Source of the DNA: an uncultured Bradyrhizobium sp.
GTDB taxonomy: Bacteria; Pseudomonadota; Alphaproteobacteria; Rhizobiales; Xanthobacteraceae
DNA length: 64,000 bases
Direction: 5' to 3'
Assembly (NCBI RefSeq): GCF_947648125.1
Contig: NZ_CANSMR010000001.1
Span: 434,001 to 498,000, forward strand
A program made the translations under genes and the position numbers. The first letter of the stretch is position 1, and each line of letters starts with the position of its first letter. Shown piece after piece: positions 8,739-18,900 of the stretch. Below the pieces are notes generated by a model. That model saw only the letters and a program-made list of their open reading frames with translations, searched no databases and had not been told where the DNA came from.

Positions 8739-9416
8739 TTATCCGCGCGCCTGCCGCAGCGGCTCGCGCGCATACTCCTTCGAGCGCATCAATGCGTCGA
8801 CGAAGATCGGCTCCCAGGAGCGGATGTGGCTGCGAAGCAGGGTCGGCAGCGCCTCGGTCTCGCCGGCGAGCGCGAGCTCGATCAGCCGGTAGTGCTCGGG
8901 CACCGAGGCCTGCTGCCGCTCGAGGCCGGCGCGTGAGCTGATGCCGTAGAGCCGCATCTTGTCGCGCAGGCCCATCACCATGTCGGTCAAGAGCTCGTTG
9001 CCGGCGGCCGCGATGAACTCGCGATGATAGTTGCGGTCGGCTTCGAGATAGAGCTGGACGTCGTCGGTCTCGACGGCCTTGGCGATCTCATCGGCCCAGC
9101 CGCGCACGACTGGTAGATCCTTTGGAGGATTGGCGGCGACCAGCACGGCGGCGTGCAGCTCCAGCACCTCGCGCATGTCGAACAAATTGCGCAGCTCGGT
9201 CAGCGACGGCTCCACCACCTTGAAGCCACGGTTGCGCATCGGCTCGACCAGGCCGCCGCGGCTGAGTTCGAGCAGCGCCTCGCGCACCGGCGTCGAGGAC
9301 ACGCCGAGGCTCGCCGCGAGTGACGGCACCGAATACATCGTGCCGGGAAGGCTCTGCCCGGAAATGATCTCGGCGCGCACCCGCTGCAGCACCTGTTCGC
9401 GCAAATTCTGGTCCAT
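8739..9416 (-). CDS. GntR-family transcriptional regulator (FadR/FCD subfamily)
   Basis: A 225-residue regulator. The N-terminal winged helix includes SVPSLAASLGVSSTPVREAL, the diagnostic GntR recognition helix, and an all-helical FCD ligand domain follows (LRNLFDMREVLELHAAVL, then His residues in NYHREFIAAAGNE that usually bind a metal near the effector). FCD regulators are mostly repressors released by organic acids or acyl-CoA. It is divergent from the molybdopterin fusion gene, with a 143-base gap that holds an inverted repeat, and convergent with the acyl-CoA dehydrogenase. It probably controls the divergent gene and itself, and perhaps the beta-oxidation genes. Confidence 0.88.
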   Translation of the reverse strand: MDQNLREQVLQRVRAEIISGQSLPGTMYSVPSLAASLGVSSTPVREALLELSRGGLVEPMRNRGFKVVEPSLTELRNLFDMREVLELHAAVLVAANPPKDLPVVRGWADEIAKAVETDDVQLYLEADRNYHREFIAAAGNELLTDMVMGLRDKMRLYGISSRAGLERQQASVPEHYRLIELALAGETEALPTLLRSHIRSWEPIFVDALMRSKEYAREPLRQARG

Positions 9417-9507
9417 GGGGTGGTCGCGCCGCCTCTCGCTCCGAACTCCGATTCGTCCCTGATTATTACTTAGCCTTGACGGGGCCGGTAGCGTATGACG
9501 TAAATGT

Positions 9508-9532
9508 GTAACGCATCACTAAAATGCGTCAC
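9508..9532. promoter_or_regulatory. Inverted repeat, candidate GntR operator
   Basis: GTAACGCAT (9508-9516) and ATGCGTCAC (9524-9532) pair in 8 of 9 positions across a 7-base AT-rich spacer. The site lies 28 bases upstream of the GTG start of the molybdopterin fusion gene and about 90 bases from the divergent gntR start, a good position for a repressor serving both. Confidence 0.45.
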
Positions 9533-9559
9533 GCGGGCTGACTTGATGATGAGACGGCG

Positions 9560-12500
9560 GTGAAACAGCGGATACCCGGCTATTGCACGCTTTGTCGCTC
9601 GCGCTGCGGTGCCATCACCGTGGTCGAGGACGGGCGCGTTGTCGGTGTAGAGGTATTAAATAACCATCCGACCGGCGGCGCGCTTTGCGCCAAGGGCCGG
9701 GCCGCACCCGAAATCGTCGCCAGCCCGCGCCGTCTGACCGTCCCGTTGAAGCGGACCCGGCCGCGCGATGCCGCCGATCCGGGCTGGGTCGAGGTTTCCT
9801 GGGACGAGGCCTTGACCGAGATTGCCGACCGGCTCGGCAGGATCCGCGCCGAGAGCGGCGCCGAGACGGTTGCGTTCGGCGTCACCACGCCGAGCGGCAC
9901 GCCGATGGTCGACAGTTTTGAGTGGGTCGAGCGCTTCATCCGCGGCTTCGGCAGCCCCAACCTGATCTATGCGGTCGAGATCTGCGGCTGGCACAAGGAC
10001 TATGCGCACGCCCTGACCTTCGGCCGCGGCATCGGCTTTCCCGATTACGACAATGCCGATGCGATCATCCTGTGGGGCCACAATCCCGCGCGCACGTGGC
10101 TCGCCCAGGCGACGCGGATCGCCGATGCGCGACGGCGCGGCGCCAAGGTTGTCGTCGTCGATCCCAAGCCGAACGGCTCGGGTCAGCAGGCCGATCTCTG
10201 GCTGCGCATTCGCCCGGGCGCCGATGGCGCACTTGCGATGGGCGCGATCCGTCATCTCATCGCGACCGGCAGCTTCGACGCGGATTTCGTCGACCAATGG
10301 ACCAATGGATCGCTGCTGGTCGATCGCGCGACGGGGCGCTTCCTGCGCGCCGACGCGTTGTGGCCGGATGGCGTGCCTAAGGCTTTCGTTCGTCTCGATA
10401 CGTCGGGGTCGCCGGTGGCTTGCGACACCCGCTACGCGCCGGAGCGCGGCGGCCGGCTTCGCGGCGCGCTGTCGATCCGTGCGCGCGACGGCCGGATGAT
10501 CTCGGCGGCAACCGCGTTCGAATTGCTGGCCGAGCGAGCCGCGCCCTACACGCCGGCGCGCGTGGCGGAACTGACCTGGCTGCGCGTCGAGGAGATCGAC
10601 GCATTCAATGCGCTGCTCGCGGCCCGGCCACGGCTCGCCTATCATTCCTGGACCGGCGTCGGTCAGCACACCAATGCCACCGCGATCGAGCGCGCGATCG
10701 CGTCGCTCTACGCACTGACCGGCGCTTGCGATCGGCCCGGCGGCAATCGCTGGCCGGTGCCGCCGCCGACGCGTCCCCTCAACGACTACAACATCCTGCC
10801 GCCGGAGCAGCAGGCCAAGGCGCTGGGCATTGCCGAATTGCCGCTCGGTCCGCCGGCGAAGGGCTGGATCACGGCGCGCGATTTCAGCAAGGCGGTGCTG
10901 GAGGGCGAGCCTTACCGGGTGCGCGCGCTGGTCGCCTTCGGCACCAACTTCGTCGTTTCGCAGGGCCATTCGGAGCGCAACCGCGCAGCGCTGAACGCGC
11001 TGGAATTCCAGGTTCATATCGACATGTTCATGAACCCGACCGCGGAGAGCGCCGATTTCGTTCTGCCGGCCAGCACGCCGTGGGAGCGCGATGCGCTGAA
11101 GATCGGGTTCGAGATCACGCAGGAAGCCGTCGAGACCGTGCAGTTTCGCCCGCGCATGGTCGAGCCGCTCGGTGAAGTGAAGGCCGATTACGAGATCGCC
11201 GCCGCGCTCGCGCTCAAGCTCGGCATGGGGAACCTGTTCTTCGGCGGCGACATCAAGGCCGGCTGGAATTATCAACTGGCGCCGCTCGGCATCGGTGTCG
11301 AGGATCTGCGCGAACATCCGGAAGGACGCCGCTTCCCGCAGGTCTTCCGCGATGAAAAATACGCCGTCATGCGGGAGGACGGAACGATGGCGGGCTTTGC
11401 GACACCGACTCGCCGTGTCGAGATCTATTCGGAGCTGATGCTGGGACACGGGCATGACCCGTTGCCAGATCATGTCGAACCGGTCGGCAGCCCGCTCACG
11501 ACAGCGGCGGACGAACGCTTTCCGCTCGTGCTCTCGACCGCCAAGAGCGGCTGGTTCGTTCACTCCTCCTGGCGACATGTCGCCTCGCTGCGGCGAAAGT
11601 CACCCGATCCGGCCGTCGAGATCAGCCCGCAACTCGCCGAGCGGCGCGGGCTTGTGGACGGCGACTGGGCCGTGGTGGAAACACAAGGCGGTGCCGTGCG
11701 TCTGAAAGTACGCCTCAATGCGGCGCTCGACGCGCGGGTCGTCGTCGCCGAATTCGGCTGGTGGGAAGACTGTCCGCCGCTCGGCCGCGATCGTTCCGCG
11801 ACATCAGGCAGCCTCACGCGCAACATCAACGCGGTGCTGCACGACGATGCGCGCGATCCGGTCAGCGGCTCCGTTCCGCTGCGCGCGATCGTCTGCGATA
11901 TCAGGCGGGACGGCGTGGCCAGCCGCGGTCTCTGGAGCGGCCAGCGGCGATTTGTGGTTGGCGAGCGCCGGGCCGAGGCCGGCAACGTCATCGCCCTCAG
12001 CCTGCTGCCGCTTGACGGTGGTCCGCTGCCCGACTTCCTGCCGGGGCAGCACGTGATGACCGCGTTGTCTGGCGCTGCGGAGGCGCGTGCCTATTCGCTG
12101 ACCGGATCCGGCAATCTGCCGCAAACGCTATCGATCGCGGTGAAAGGACGTTTCCTCAATGAGGCGCGTAGCGGCGATGCGCCGTTCTTCATGCCGGATC
12201 GTCTGCATGGTCTTGCCGTTGGAGACCAGGTTCTGCTGGAGCTGCCAGGCGGCATTTTCACGCCGCCATTGAAGGGGTCGCGGCCGCTGGTCTTCCTCGC
12301 TGCCGGCATCGGCATCACGCCGTTCATCAGCCATCTCGAGACGCTGCAACAGGTTGCGCAACAGGATCGTGTAGCCGAAATCCTGCTGCTGCACGGCTGC
12401 CGCAGCAGCCGCGAGCATCCGTTCGCGCGGCGGCTCGCCGAGCTGGAAGCCTGCACGCCGGAGCTGACGCGAATGACGTTCTATTCAGCCCCGCTCGCGC

Positions 12501-12961
12501 AGGACCCGGTCGCTTCGCATTCGTTGCGCAAGGGGCGGCTCGATCTCGAACAGGTCAAGCCGCTGTTGGCACGCCGTCCTCTCGTCTACATCTGCGGCTC
12601 GCCGGATTTCGTCGCGGCGCAGATCGAGGCCGTGACCGCGCTCGGCGTGCCACGCTTCGACATCTTCGCTGAAAGCTTCGTGTCACCGCCATCGGTGCCG
12701 AGCGACCTTGCACCGCGAACCATCCGGCTTGCGAGCAGCAAGCAAAGTTTCTCGTGGGGACCGGAGCAGGGGACGCTGCTCGACGCCGCAAGTGCGGCGG
12801 GCGTTGCCTTGCCGAGCGGCTGCCGTGTCGGACAATGCGAAAGCTGCATGGTCGAGGTGGTCGATGGGGAATTCACCCATCTCGGCCCAGCCGATGCGAG
12901 CGGGGGCCAGTGCCTTGCCTGCCAGGCCGTGCCGCTTACCGACCTCACGCTCGCGCTTTGA
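9560..12961 (+). CDS. Molybdopterin oxidoreductase fused to flavin/NAD reductase and [2Fe-2S] ferredoxin domains
   Basis: An 1133-residue multidomain enzyme starting with GTG at 9560; no in-frame ATG lies nearby. Residues 1-60 hold a [4Fe-4S] site (C9, C12, C16, C43). A bis-MGD molybdopterin domain runs to about 660, with C142 in EICGWHKD as the likely molybdenum ligand followed by a His two residues on, and a dinucleotide-binding domain follows to about 770. The remainder is a complete phthalate/vanillate-type reductase: FAD-binding GQHVMTA and RAYSLTGS, NAD-binding FLAAGIGITPF, and a plant-type [2Fe-2S] cluster CRVGQCESC with CLAC near the end. NAD(P)H could thus feed electrons straight to the Mo site, or the reverse. 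No signal peptide is seen, so it is cytoplasmic. The substrate is unknown; the following AtoE permease hints at a small organic acid. Confidence 0.85.
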   Translation: MKQRIPGYCTLCRSRCGAITVVEDGRVVGVEVLNNHPTGGALCAKGRAAPEIVASPRRLTVPLKRTRPRDAADPGWVEVSWDEALTEIADRLGRIRAESGAETVAFGVTTPSGTPMVDSFEWVERFIRGFGSPNLIYAVEICGWHKDYAHALTFGRGIGFPDYDNADAIILWGHNPARTWLAQATRIADARRRGAKVVVVDPKPNGSGQQADLWLRIRPGADGALAMGAIRHLIATGSFDADFVDQWTNGSLLVDRATGRFLRADALWPDGVPKAFVRLDTSGSPVACDTRYAPERGGRLRGALSIRARDGRMISAATAFELLAERAAPYTPARVAELTWLRVEEIDAFNALLAARPRLAYHSWTGVGQHTNATAIERAIASLYALTGACDRPGGNRWPVPPPTRPLNDYNILPPEQQAKALGIAELPLGPPAKGWITARDFSKAVLEGEPYRVRALVAFGTNFVVSQGHSERNRAALNALEFQVHIDMFMNPTAESADFVLPASTPWERDALKIGFEITQEAVETVQFRPRMVEPLGEVKADYEIAAALALKLGMGNLFFGGDIKAGWNYQLAPLGIGVEDLREHPEGRRFPQVFRDEKYAVMREDGTMAGFATPTRRVEIYSELMLGHGHDPLPDHVEPVGSPLTTAADERFPLVLSTAKSGWFVHSSWRHVASLRRKSPDPAVEISPQLAERRGLVDGDWAVVETQGGAVRLKVRLNAALDARVVVAEFGWWEDCPPLGRDRSATSGSLTRNINAVLHDDARDPVSGSVPLRAIVCDIRRDGVASRGLWSGQRRFVVGERRAEAGNVIALSLLPLDGGPLPDFLPGQHVMTALSGAAEARAYSLTGSGNLPQTLSIAVKGRFLNEARSGDAPFFMPDRLHGLAVGDQVLLELPGGIFTPPLKGSRPLVFLAAGIGITPFISHLETLQQVAQQDRVAEILLLHGCRSSREHPFARRLAELEACTPELTRMTFYSAPLAQDPVASHSLRKGRLDLEQVKPLLARRPLVYICGSPDFVAAQIEAVTALGVPRFDIFAESFVSPPSVPSDLAPRTIRLASSKQSFSWGPEQGTLLDAASAAGVALPSGCRVGQCESCMVEVVDGEFTHLGPADASGGQCLACQAVPLTDLTLAL

Positions 12962-13012
12962 TGACCAAACACGATTGAAGGCCAACCGCATCACCGGAAG
13001 GGGATCAGATTG

Positions 13013-14467
13013 ATGACGAATGCAACGCACGACCAAACCGTGAGCCTGCGAAAACCTGTCGCTGACAACATCATGGCGCGATTTTCGCAGGCCCTGGTGG
13101 CGTTCGCCGAGCGCTGGTTCCCGGATGCGTATGTCTTCGTCCTGATCGCCGTGATTGCGGTTGCCGCAGGCGCGATCTTGCATGGCGGTTCGCCGCTCGC
13201 GGTCAGCCGCGCGTTTGGCGACGGGTTCTGGAATCTGATTCCCTTCACGATGCAGATGGCGCTGGTTGCGATCGGCGGTTACGTCGTGGCGATGTCGCCG
13301 CCGGTCGCGGCCGTGCTGGCGCGGCTCGCGAGCGTGCCGAAGACCGGGCGCGGCGCAGTGGTGTTCGTCGGGATGCTGAGCATCTTCCTCTCGCTGCTGA
13401 ACTGGGGTCTGAGTCTGATCTTCTCCGGTCTGCTGGTGCGGGAGATCGCGCGGCGCACGGATATCCGGCTCGATTATCGCGCTGCCGGCGCAGCCGGTTA
13501 TCTCGGGCTCGGTTGCGGTTTCACCCTCGGCATCACGTCGTCGGCCGCGCAGCTCCAGGCCAATGCCGGCAGCATTCCGGCATCGCTTCTGCCGATCACC
13601 GGCGTGATCGGCTTCTCGGAAACCATCCTGACCTGGCAGAACATGGTCACCGTCGCGATGGTGAGCGTCGTGTCGGCGGCGATCTGCTATTTCACGACGC
13701 CCGCGCCCGAGCAGGCGAAGACGGCGGAAGACCTCGGCGTTGCGCTCGGCGATGATCGCATCGAGGCGAGGAAGCCGGCCCGTCCGGGCGACTGGCTGGA
13801 GTTCAGTCCGCTGCTGACGATCCTGATCGCCCTGCTTGCCGCCGGCTGGCTGTGGCAGACTTTCCAGTCGGGCAATCCGCTGATCACGCTGTCGGGGCTC
13901 AACACCTACAATTTCGTCTTCGTCATTCTCGGCATCGTGCTGCACTGGCGGCCGCGCAGCCTGATCGAATCCTTTTCCAAGGCGATGCCGAGCGTCTCCG
14001 GCGTGCTGCTGCAGTTTCCGTTCTACGCCGGCATCGCGCAGATCCTGACCAAGGTGCCGAACAGCAGCGGCACCACGCTGTCGGACACGATCGCGCACTG
14101 GTTCGTCGGCGCCTCCAGCAATTCCACCGTGTTCTCATTCCTGGTCGGAATCTATTCGGCGCTGCTCGGCTTCTTCGTGCCGTCGGCCGGCGGCAAGTGG
14201 ATCATCGAGGCGCCCTACATCATGAAGGCGGCCAACGACATCGGCGCGCATCTGGGCTGGACGGTGATGGTCTACAACATCGCCGAGACGCTGCCGAACT
14301 TCATCAATCCGTTCTGGATGCTGCCGCTGCTCGGTATCCTCGGTCTGAAGTCGAAGGACCTGATCGGTTATACCTCGGTGCAGTTCTTCATCCACTTCCC
14401 GATTGTGATGCTGCTGGCCGCGATCCTGATGGCGACCTTCACCTATCACCCGCCGATCCTGCCCTGA
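13013..14467 (+). CDS. Short-chain fatty acid transporter, AtoE family
   Basis: A 484-residue membrane protein with about twelve hydrophobic segments. The opening (ARFSQALVAFAERWFPDAYV) and the conserved stretches SLLNWGLSLIFSGLL, GLGCGFTLGITSSAAQLQ and VPSAGGKWIIEAPYI match the AtoE/TIGR00366 family, which imports short-chain fatty acids such as acetoacetate or butyrate across the inner membrane. The ATG at 13013 follows GGAAGGGGATCAG; a TTG three bases earlier was rejected. It is 51 bases after the molybdopterin fusion gene, so both probably belong to the GntR-controlled unit. A hairpin follows the stop. Confidence 0.85.
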   Translation: MTNATHDQTVSLRKPVADNIMARFSQALVAFAERWFPDAYVFVLIAVIAVAAGAILHGGSPLAVSRAFGDGFWNLIPFTMQMALVAIGGYVVAMSPPVAAVLARLASVPKTGRGAVVFVGMLSIFLSLLNWGLSLIFSGLLVREIARRTDIRLDYRAAGAAGYLGLGCGFTLGITSSAAQLQANAGSIPASLLPITGVIGFSETILTWQNMVTVAMVSVVSAAICYFTTPAPEQAKTAEDLGVALGDDRIEARKPARPGDWLEFSPLLTILIALLAAGWLWQTFQSGNPLITLSGLNTYNFVFVILGIVLHWRPRSLIESFSKAMPSVSGVLLQFPFYAGIAQILTKVPNSSGTTLSDTIAHWFVGASSNSTVFSFLVGIYSALLGFFVPSAGGKWIIEAPYIMKAANDIGAHLGWTVMVYNIAETLPNFINPFWMLPLLGILGLKSKDLIGYTSVQFFIHFPIVMLLAAILMATFTYHPPILP

Positions 14468-14474
14468 GCGATCA

Positions 14475-14508
14475 TGGCCGGGCACCAGGACACGCGGTGC
14501 CCCGGCCA
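14475..14508 (+). terminator. Hairpin after the transporter gene
   Basis: TGGCCGGGCACC pairs with GGTGCCCCGGCCA around a 9-base loop, with one bulged base. There is no long T run, so termination is probable rather than certain. It would close the molybdopterin-transporter unit. Confidence 0.55.
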
Positions 14509-14842
14509 GCGTCTATCAATTTCCGCTGACTGCAACCGTCATCACCAAAACTGTGCTGTTTTACCGGCTGGCGCGAATGAGGCATCGCGCCGGGCGGTCA
14601 TCTTTGGTCGGTCATTTCATTGACCGCCGCGCGATTCGGCCGGATATTGATCCGCGCTAACCCGCGCTGTTCAAGGCCACCACCATGAGACATTACCGCC
14701 GCAGCTTGATGTCCGACATGCGAAGGCGCATGCAGCATCGCTGCGTCTCGGCGGCGACCGGCGTCTGTTGTTGATCGCTTAAGAAAAATCCCAAGCACCC
14801 GACAATCAGACAGGAGCGCCGTCATTCGGCGATTGAGCACGC
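14509..14842. other. Intergenic region without a recognised element
   Basis: About 330 bases with only short open frames on both strands and no strong promoter, repeat or structured RNA that I can recognise. It presumably holds the promoter of the small gene at 14843. Confidence 0.4.
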
Positions 14843-15061
14843 ATGTCCCAGGCCCAAACGTCCCAAGTCCAAAACTCCCAAGCTTACGTCATCGAAGTAT
14901 CGGATCGAACCGCGGGTATCGTGGTCAGCGACGCCAGAGGCTTCTGCTTCTTCTCCTCGGATCGCACCTTTGATGGCCTTGACGGCGGCTATTTCGGCTC
15001 CGCTCGCGCCGCGGAGCGTGCGGTGAGGGCGCTGTTGCTGCAGCGCCGCCCGGCGTCGTAG
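14843..15061 (+). CDS. Small conserved hypothetical protein
   Basis: A 72-residue soluble protein with a Gln/Ser-rich start (MSQAQTSQVQNSQ) and a compact body, YVIEVSDRTAGIVVSDARG followed by FCFFSSDRTFDGLDGGYF and a basic end. I recall closely similar short proteins in several Bradyrhizobium genomes, always without an assigned function. No signal peptide, membrane segment or known motif is present. The ribosome site is weak, and the reading frame is short enough that I hold the call with moderate confidence. Confidence 0.6.
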   Translation: MSQAQTSQVQNSQAYVIEVSDRTAGIVVSDARGFCFFSSDRTFDGLDGGYFGSARAAERAVRALLLQRRPAS

Positions 15062-15166
15062 ATCACCCCATAGCATCGTCGGCGCGCCAAGGTTGCTGCG
15101 GCTGCCACCAGGCAGCCGCGTGATGTGCAATACCGTCATGCGGAAAGTACCGCCTGCGATCGAGGA

Positions 15167-15655
15167 TCAGGCCGGGCAGACCATCGTCAGCAGCAGCAGC
15201 GTTGGCGGCTGATTGTCGCCATTGGCGTGCTCCCAGGTCAGCAGAATGTCGTGCCGATCGGCGTTCGGCGCATTCTTGTCTTTCTCCTTCACATCGATCT
15301 TCATCGGGATCGGAGGTTGGGAGTTGAAGCACTTGCGGACGGCGGCATCCAGCAGCGCGCATTTCGTCAGCGGCACGACGCTAGCCTCGTCCTTGGAGAG
15401 GGCTGCGGTGCTTGCTTGAGTGGCGAGGTCCAGGCGCGCCTTGCCCATCTCCTTCTGCCACAACTTGCCGCTTCCGCCCGGCCATTGGTGCCTGGGTGAC
15501 AGGATCGGCTGGTATTGGCCATATTCCAGCGTCTCGATGTCGATGAGATCCGACGCCTTAAGTATAGCGACGCTCTTGATCATGTTGTCCAAAGGATAGT
15601 AGTGCGCGTTGATATGATCTTTGAATTGCTGGTTATTGAATACTCTTCCGCCCAT
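15167..15655 (-). CDS. Hypothetical protein
   Basis: A 162-residue protein that I do not recognise. It begins MGGRVFNNQQFKDHINAHYY behind a good ribosome site (AAAGGGAAATCCT on the minus strand). It has no signal peptide or membrane helix. Two cysteines, in TKCALLDAAVRKCF, lie eleven residues apart in the middle, and the last third is Pro/Asp-rich with LLTWEHANGDNQPP. Codon use and lower GC in its first third differ somewhat from neighbours, which may point to transfer. It is divergent from the cyclase-domain gene and separated from the small gene at 14843 by about 105 bases. Confidence 0.6.
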   Translation of the reverse strand: MGGRVFNNQQFKDHINAHYYPLDNMIKSVAILKASDLIDIETLEYGQYQPILSPRHQWPGGSGKLWQKEMGKARLDLATQASTAALSKDEASVVPLTKCALLDAAVRKCFNSQPPIPMKIDVKEKDKNAPNADRHDILLTWEHANGDNQPPTLLLLTMVCPA

Positions 15656-15946
15656 AGGATTTCCCTTTCATTACAACTTGGCTTGCTCTGGCTATACGTA
15701 AGTTATGCAACGCGGGGATGTCGAACGAAATAGATCGCACGGCTCGAGTTGCGCCGTCTGATTTCTCGCGCCTCGGCCTACCACTCAAGACTGTATTTCG
15801 TCCAGTTTAGCAACCTCTCGGGTTGGCGCGGATGCAGACGGATTGCACGTCCGGATTGATAAGCATGTCCCGATGGGTAATCTCTACTCTGAGCTGCTCA
15901 CCGGGATGCTGAGCTGGCGAGACCGCAGCAGCCTTTGAGAGCAGGA

Positions 15947-18900
15947 ATGCTTTGCTTTGCATGCCAATCGACGATCGGAGCGGACGACAATTGGTGCGCC
16001 CAATGCGGTGCCGCCGTAGCTAAGCGCGTCGATCCCGACAGCGAACAGCGATTTGTGACGATCCTTCGCGCCGACGTGGTCGATTCCACGGGGCTCGTAG
16101 CGGACCTGGATCCGGAAGAGGCGGTCGCCCGCCTGGAGCCGGCCCTGGCTGCCATGCGCGGAGCGGTGCGCCAGTTTGGCGGCATCGTCAGCAAGGAATT
16201 GGGTGATGGGCTCGCTGCGGTCTTTGGCGCCCCGATCGCTGACGACAACCACGCGCCGCTTGCTTGCCACGCTGCGATCGAGCTCGTTCGACGTATCGGA
16301 GGCTTGGGTGATCCGGCGCTCCAGGTTCGGGTGGGGCTCCATTCGGGGCGCGTGGTGACCTACATGGTCGCCAGCGAATATTCCAAGGTCTATGAGATCG
16401 GAGGGGCAGCGCAGCATCTCGCGGCGCGCCTCGAAGCGGTCGCCGGACCGAATCAGATCTACGCGTCCGAGGCTTGTCAGAATCTCGCCGATGGCAATGT
16501 CCAGTTCGAGTATTTGGGTCGCAAACGGCTCAAAGGGTTCAGCGAGCCTGTGCCGATCTACCGTGTGACCGGCGCAACCAATGTCTCGAGTTGGCGGGTA
16601 CGCAGGGCGCGAAGCGTTGCAAGGTTTGTCAACCGCGTGGACGAGACCGGATTGCTCAGGCAGCTGGCTCAAAATGCAGGGGCGAGCCGGCAAACGGCTC
16701 TCTTGATCGGTGATCCCGGCATCGGAAAGTCGCGGCTCGTGCACGAGTTTGTCGACGAGCTCAAGCGCGAGGGCTGGCGCCCGGTCCACGCAGAGTGCAG
16801 TCCGAATCTTCAAGGTGCACCGTTCAGCGCGCTGAAGGCGCTGATGCTGTCGATGCTCGAAGGGACTGCGGCGGACGCCGATATCCTGACCGAGTCCCCA
16901 ACGGCTCTGGCCGGGATTGCACGTTCCGCCATCAGTGCGGTGCTGGACCGCCCGATATCGGATCCAGAGTGGGGCGAGTTGGAGCCACACGCGCGCGGCC
17001 GCGCAATCAGCGACGCGAGCTGCGCGATTCTCGAGAGCCTGGTCGCTCGCCAGCGCACGGTGATCCTCGTCGAGGATCTGCACTGGATCGATCGAGCCAG
17101 CGAAGCCGTTATCGCTGCGCTCGCGTCGCTGCAGATCTCTGGCCTTCTGGTGTTGTTGACCAGCAGGCCCAACGGAATTCCGGACTGGATCGCGCGGTGC
17201 AACGCCGAGATCGCCGCGTTGCGGTCGCTCGCCGAGAATGACGGACGGGAAATGCTGGACGATATCTTGGGGCGGTCCGCAAACATGGCCGATCTGAAGA
17301 GCCGCGTCATCCTTCATACGGCAAGCGTGCCGCTCTTCATTGAGGAAGTCTGCCGGGGCCTCAAGGACAGCGGGATTCTGCGGGGGCATTGGGGCGATCT
17401 GGCGCTGGTGCGTCCGGTGGGCGAGCTTGGTATCCCGAGTAGCATCCAGGGTGTGATCGCAGCGCGTCTGGATCGGGTGTCGAGGGAGGAACGCTCCCTG
17501 TTGCAGATCGCGGCAGCGCTGGGCCCACGCTCGACGGAAGTTATCTTGCGCGAGGCGTCCGGCCTCCCCGAGCCCGTGCTGCAGCACTGCCTTGCGGTAC
17601 TCGACCGCTCCGAGTTTCTAGTGAAAATCGATATCGAGCCGGATCGATTGCTCGAGTTTCCGCACGAAATGGTCCGCCAGGTCATCTACGACTCGATGGT
17701 CGAAAAAGTGCGTGAAGGCGTCCACGCACGCATTCTTTCGACGTTGGAGGGCAATGGAAGCTCGCACGATGAGCCCAGCAGGCTCTGCTATCATGCACAG
17801 CGAGCGAAGGATTGGCAGAAAGCCTTCAGCTACGGCAGAACTGCCGCGCGGAAGAGCCTGGCACGATCGGCATTCGCCGACGCAGCCAACTACTTCGAGA
17901 TCGCGATGACCGCACTCGACAAGACGCCGTTCACTCGCTCGCGCGAAGCGGATGCGGTCGACCTTCGCATCGAGGCGCGCACCGCGTTCATGAGCGCGGG
18001 CAAGGTCGCCGAATGGTTCGACCTTGGAAGGGACGCGGAGGGTCGCGCCAACGCAATCGATGATATCGGGCGGAAGGTCGCGGCGATGGCGGTCAGGTCG
18101 GGGGCGCAAAACTTCTACGGCACGCCGGTCGAGGCCATCGAAACCGGCGAGGAGGTTGCTCGCCTGGCAGGAGAGTGGGGCAATCCCGGTTGGCTCAACC
18201 TGGCTCAATACAGCCTTGGCCAAGCCTATTTCATTGCCGGGCGCTATCGCGACGCAGAGCAGATGCTGGGACAGGCTTGCCTCCGCCTGTCGGGGCCGGA
18301 TGCCAGCGCGCCGCCCGGCACGACCCCGAAAACCCTCGAGCTGCTATGCTGCATGATGAAGAGCGTGACCCACACGACCTTGGGAGAGATCGACACGGGG
18401 GCTGAGTTTCATTGGCGCGCGATAGCCATTGCCAATGAGAGCAACAGGCCATTTGATCGCGTTGGTGCCGGCTATAGCGGCGGTTGTCTGGCGCTCGGTC
18501 GAGGCAACCCCGGCGAAGCAGCGGCGATCCTGGAGGACGCTTTTGCCATCACACAAAAGTATGGAATTCGCCTCTTTGTACCCGTCATCACCTGCCATCT
18601 CGGTATTGCCTATCTGGAACAGGGACGTCTCGCTGAGGCGCGGGTGACACTCGTCGAAGCCCGAGAGGAAGCCAGGTCGGTGGGCTATACCTCGATCGTG
18701 CTGCGTACCTCGATTTATCTGGCTCTGGCTCTCAGCCGGCTCGGCGATGCGAAGGCTGCGCTGAACATGCTGCGAGAGGCGCGAAATACCGCGCGGCAGC
18801 AGGGATTTTCTGGCCTGGAAGCCGAGGCGTTGTTCGGAGAGGCGACGGTATCGCCGGCGTCAAATGCCGACGACAGGACTTCCATTCTGCACCAGTTGCG

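Noticed and set aside
9656-11578. 640-residue minus-strand frame opposite the molybdopterin gene
   Set aside because: Arg/Gly/Asp-rich shadow of a strongly conserved coding strand; no ribosome site or motif.
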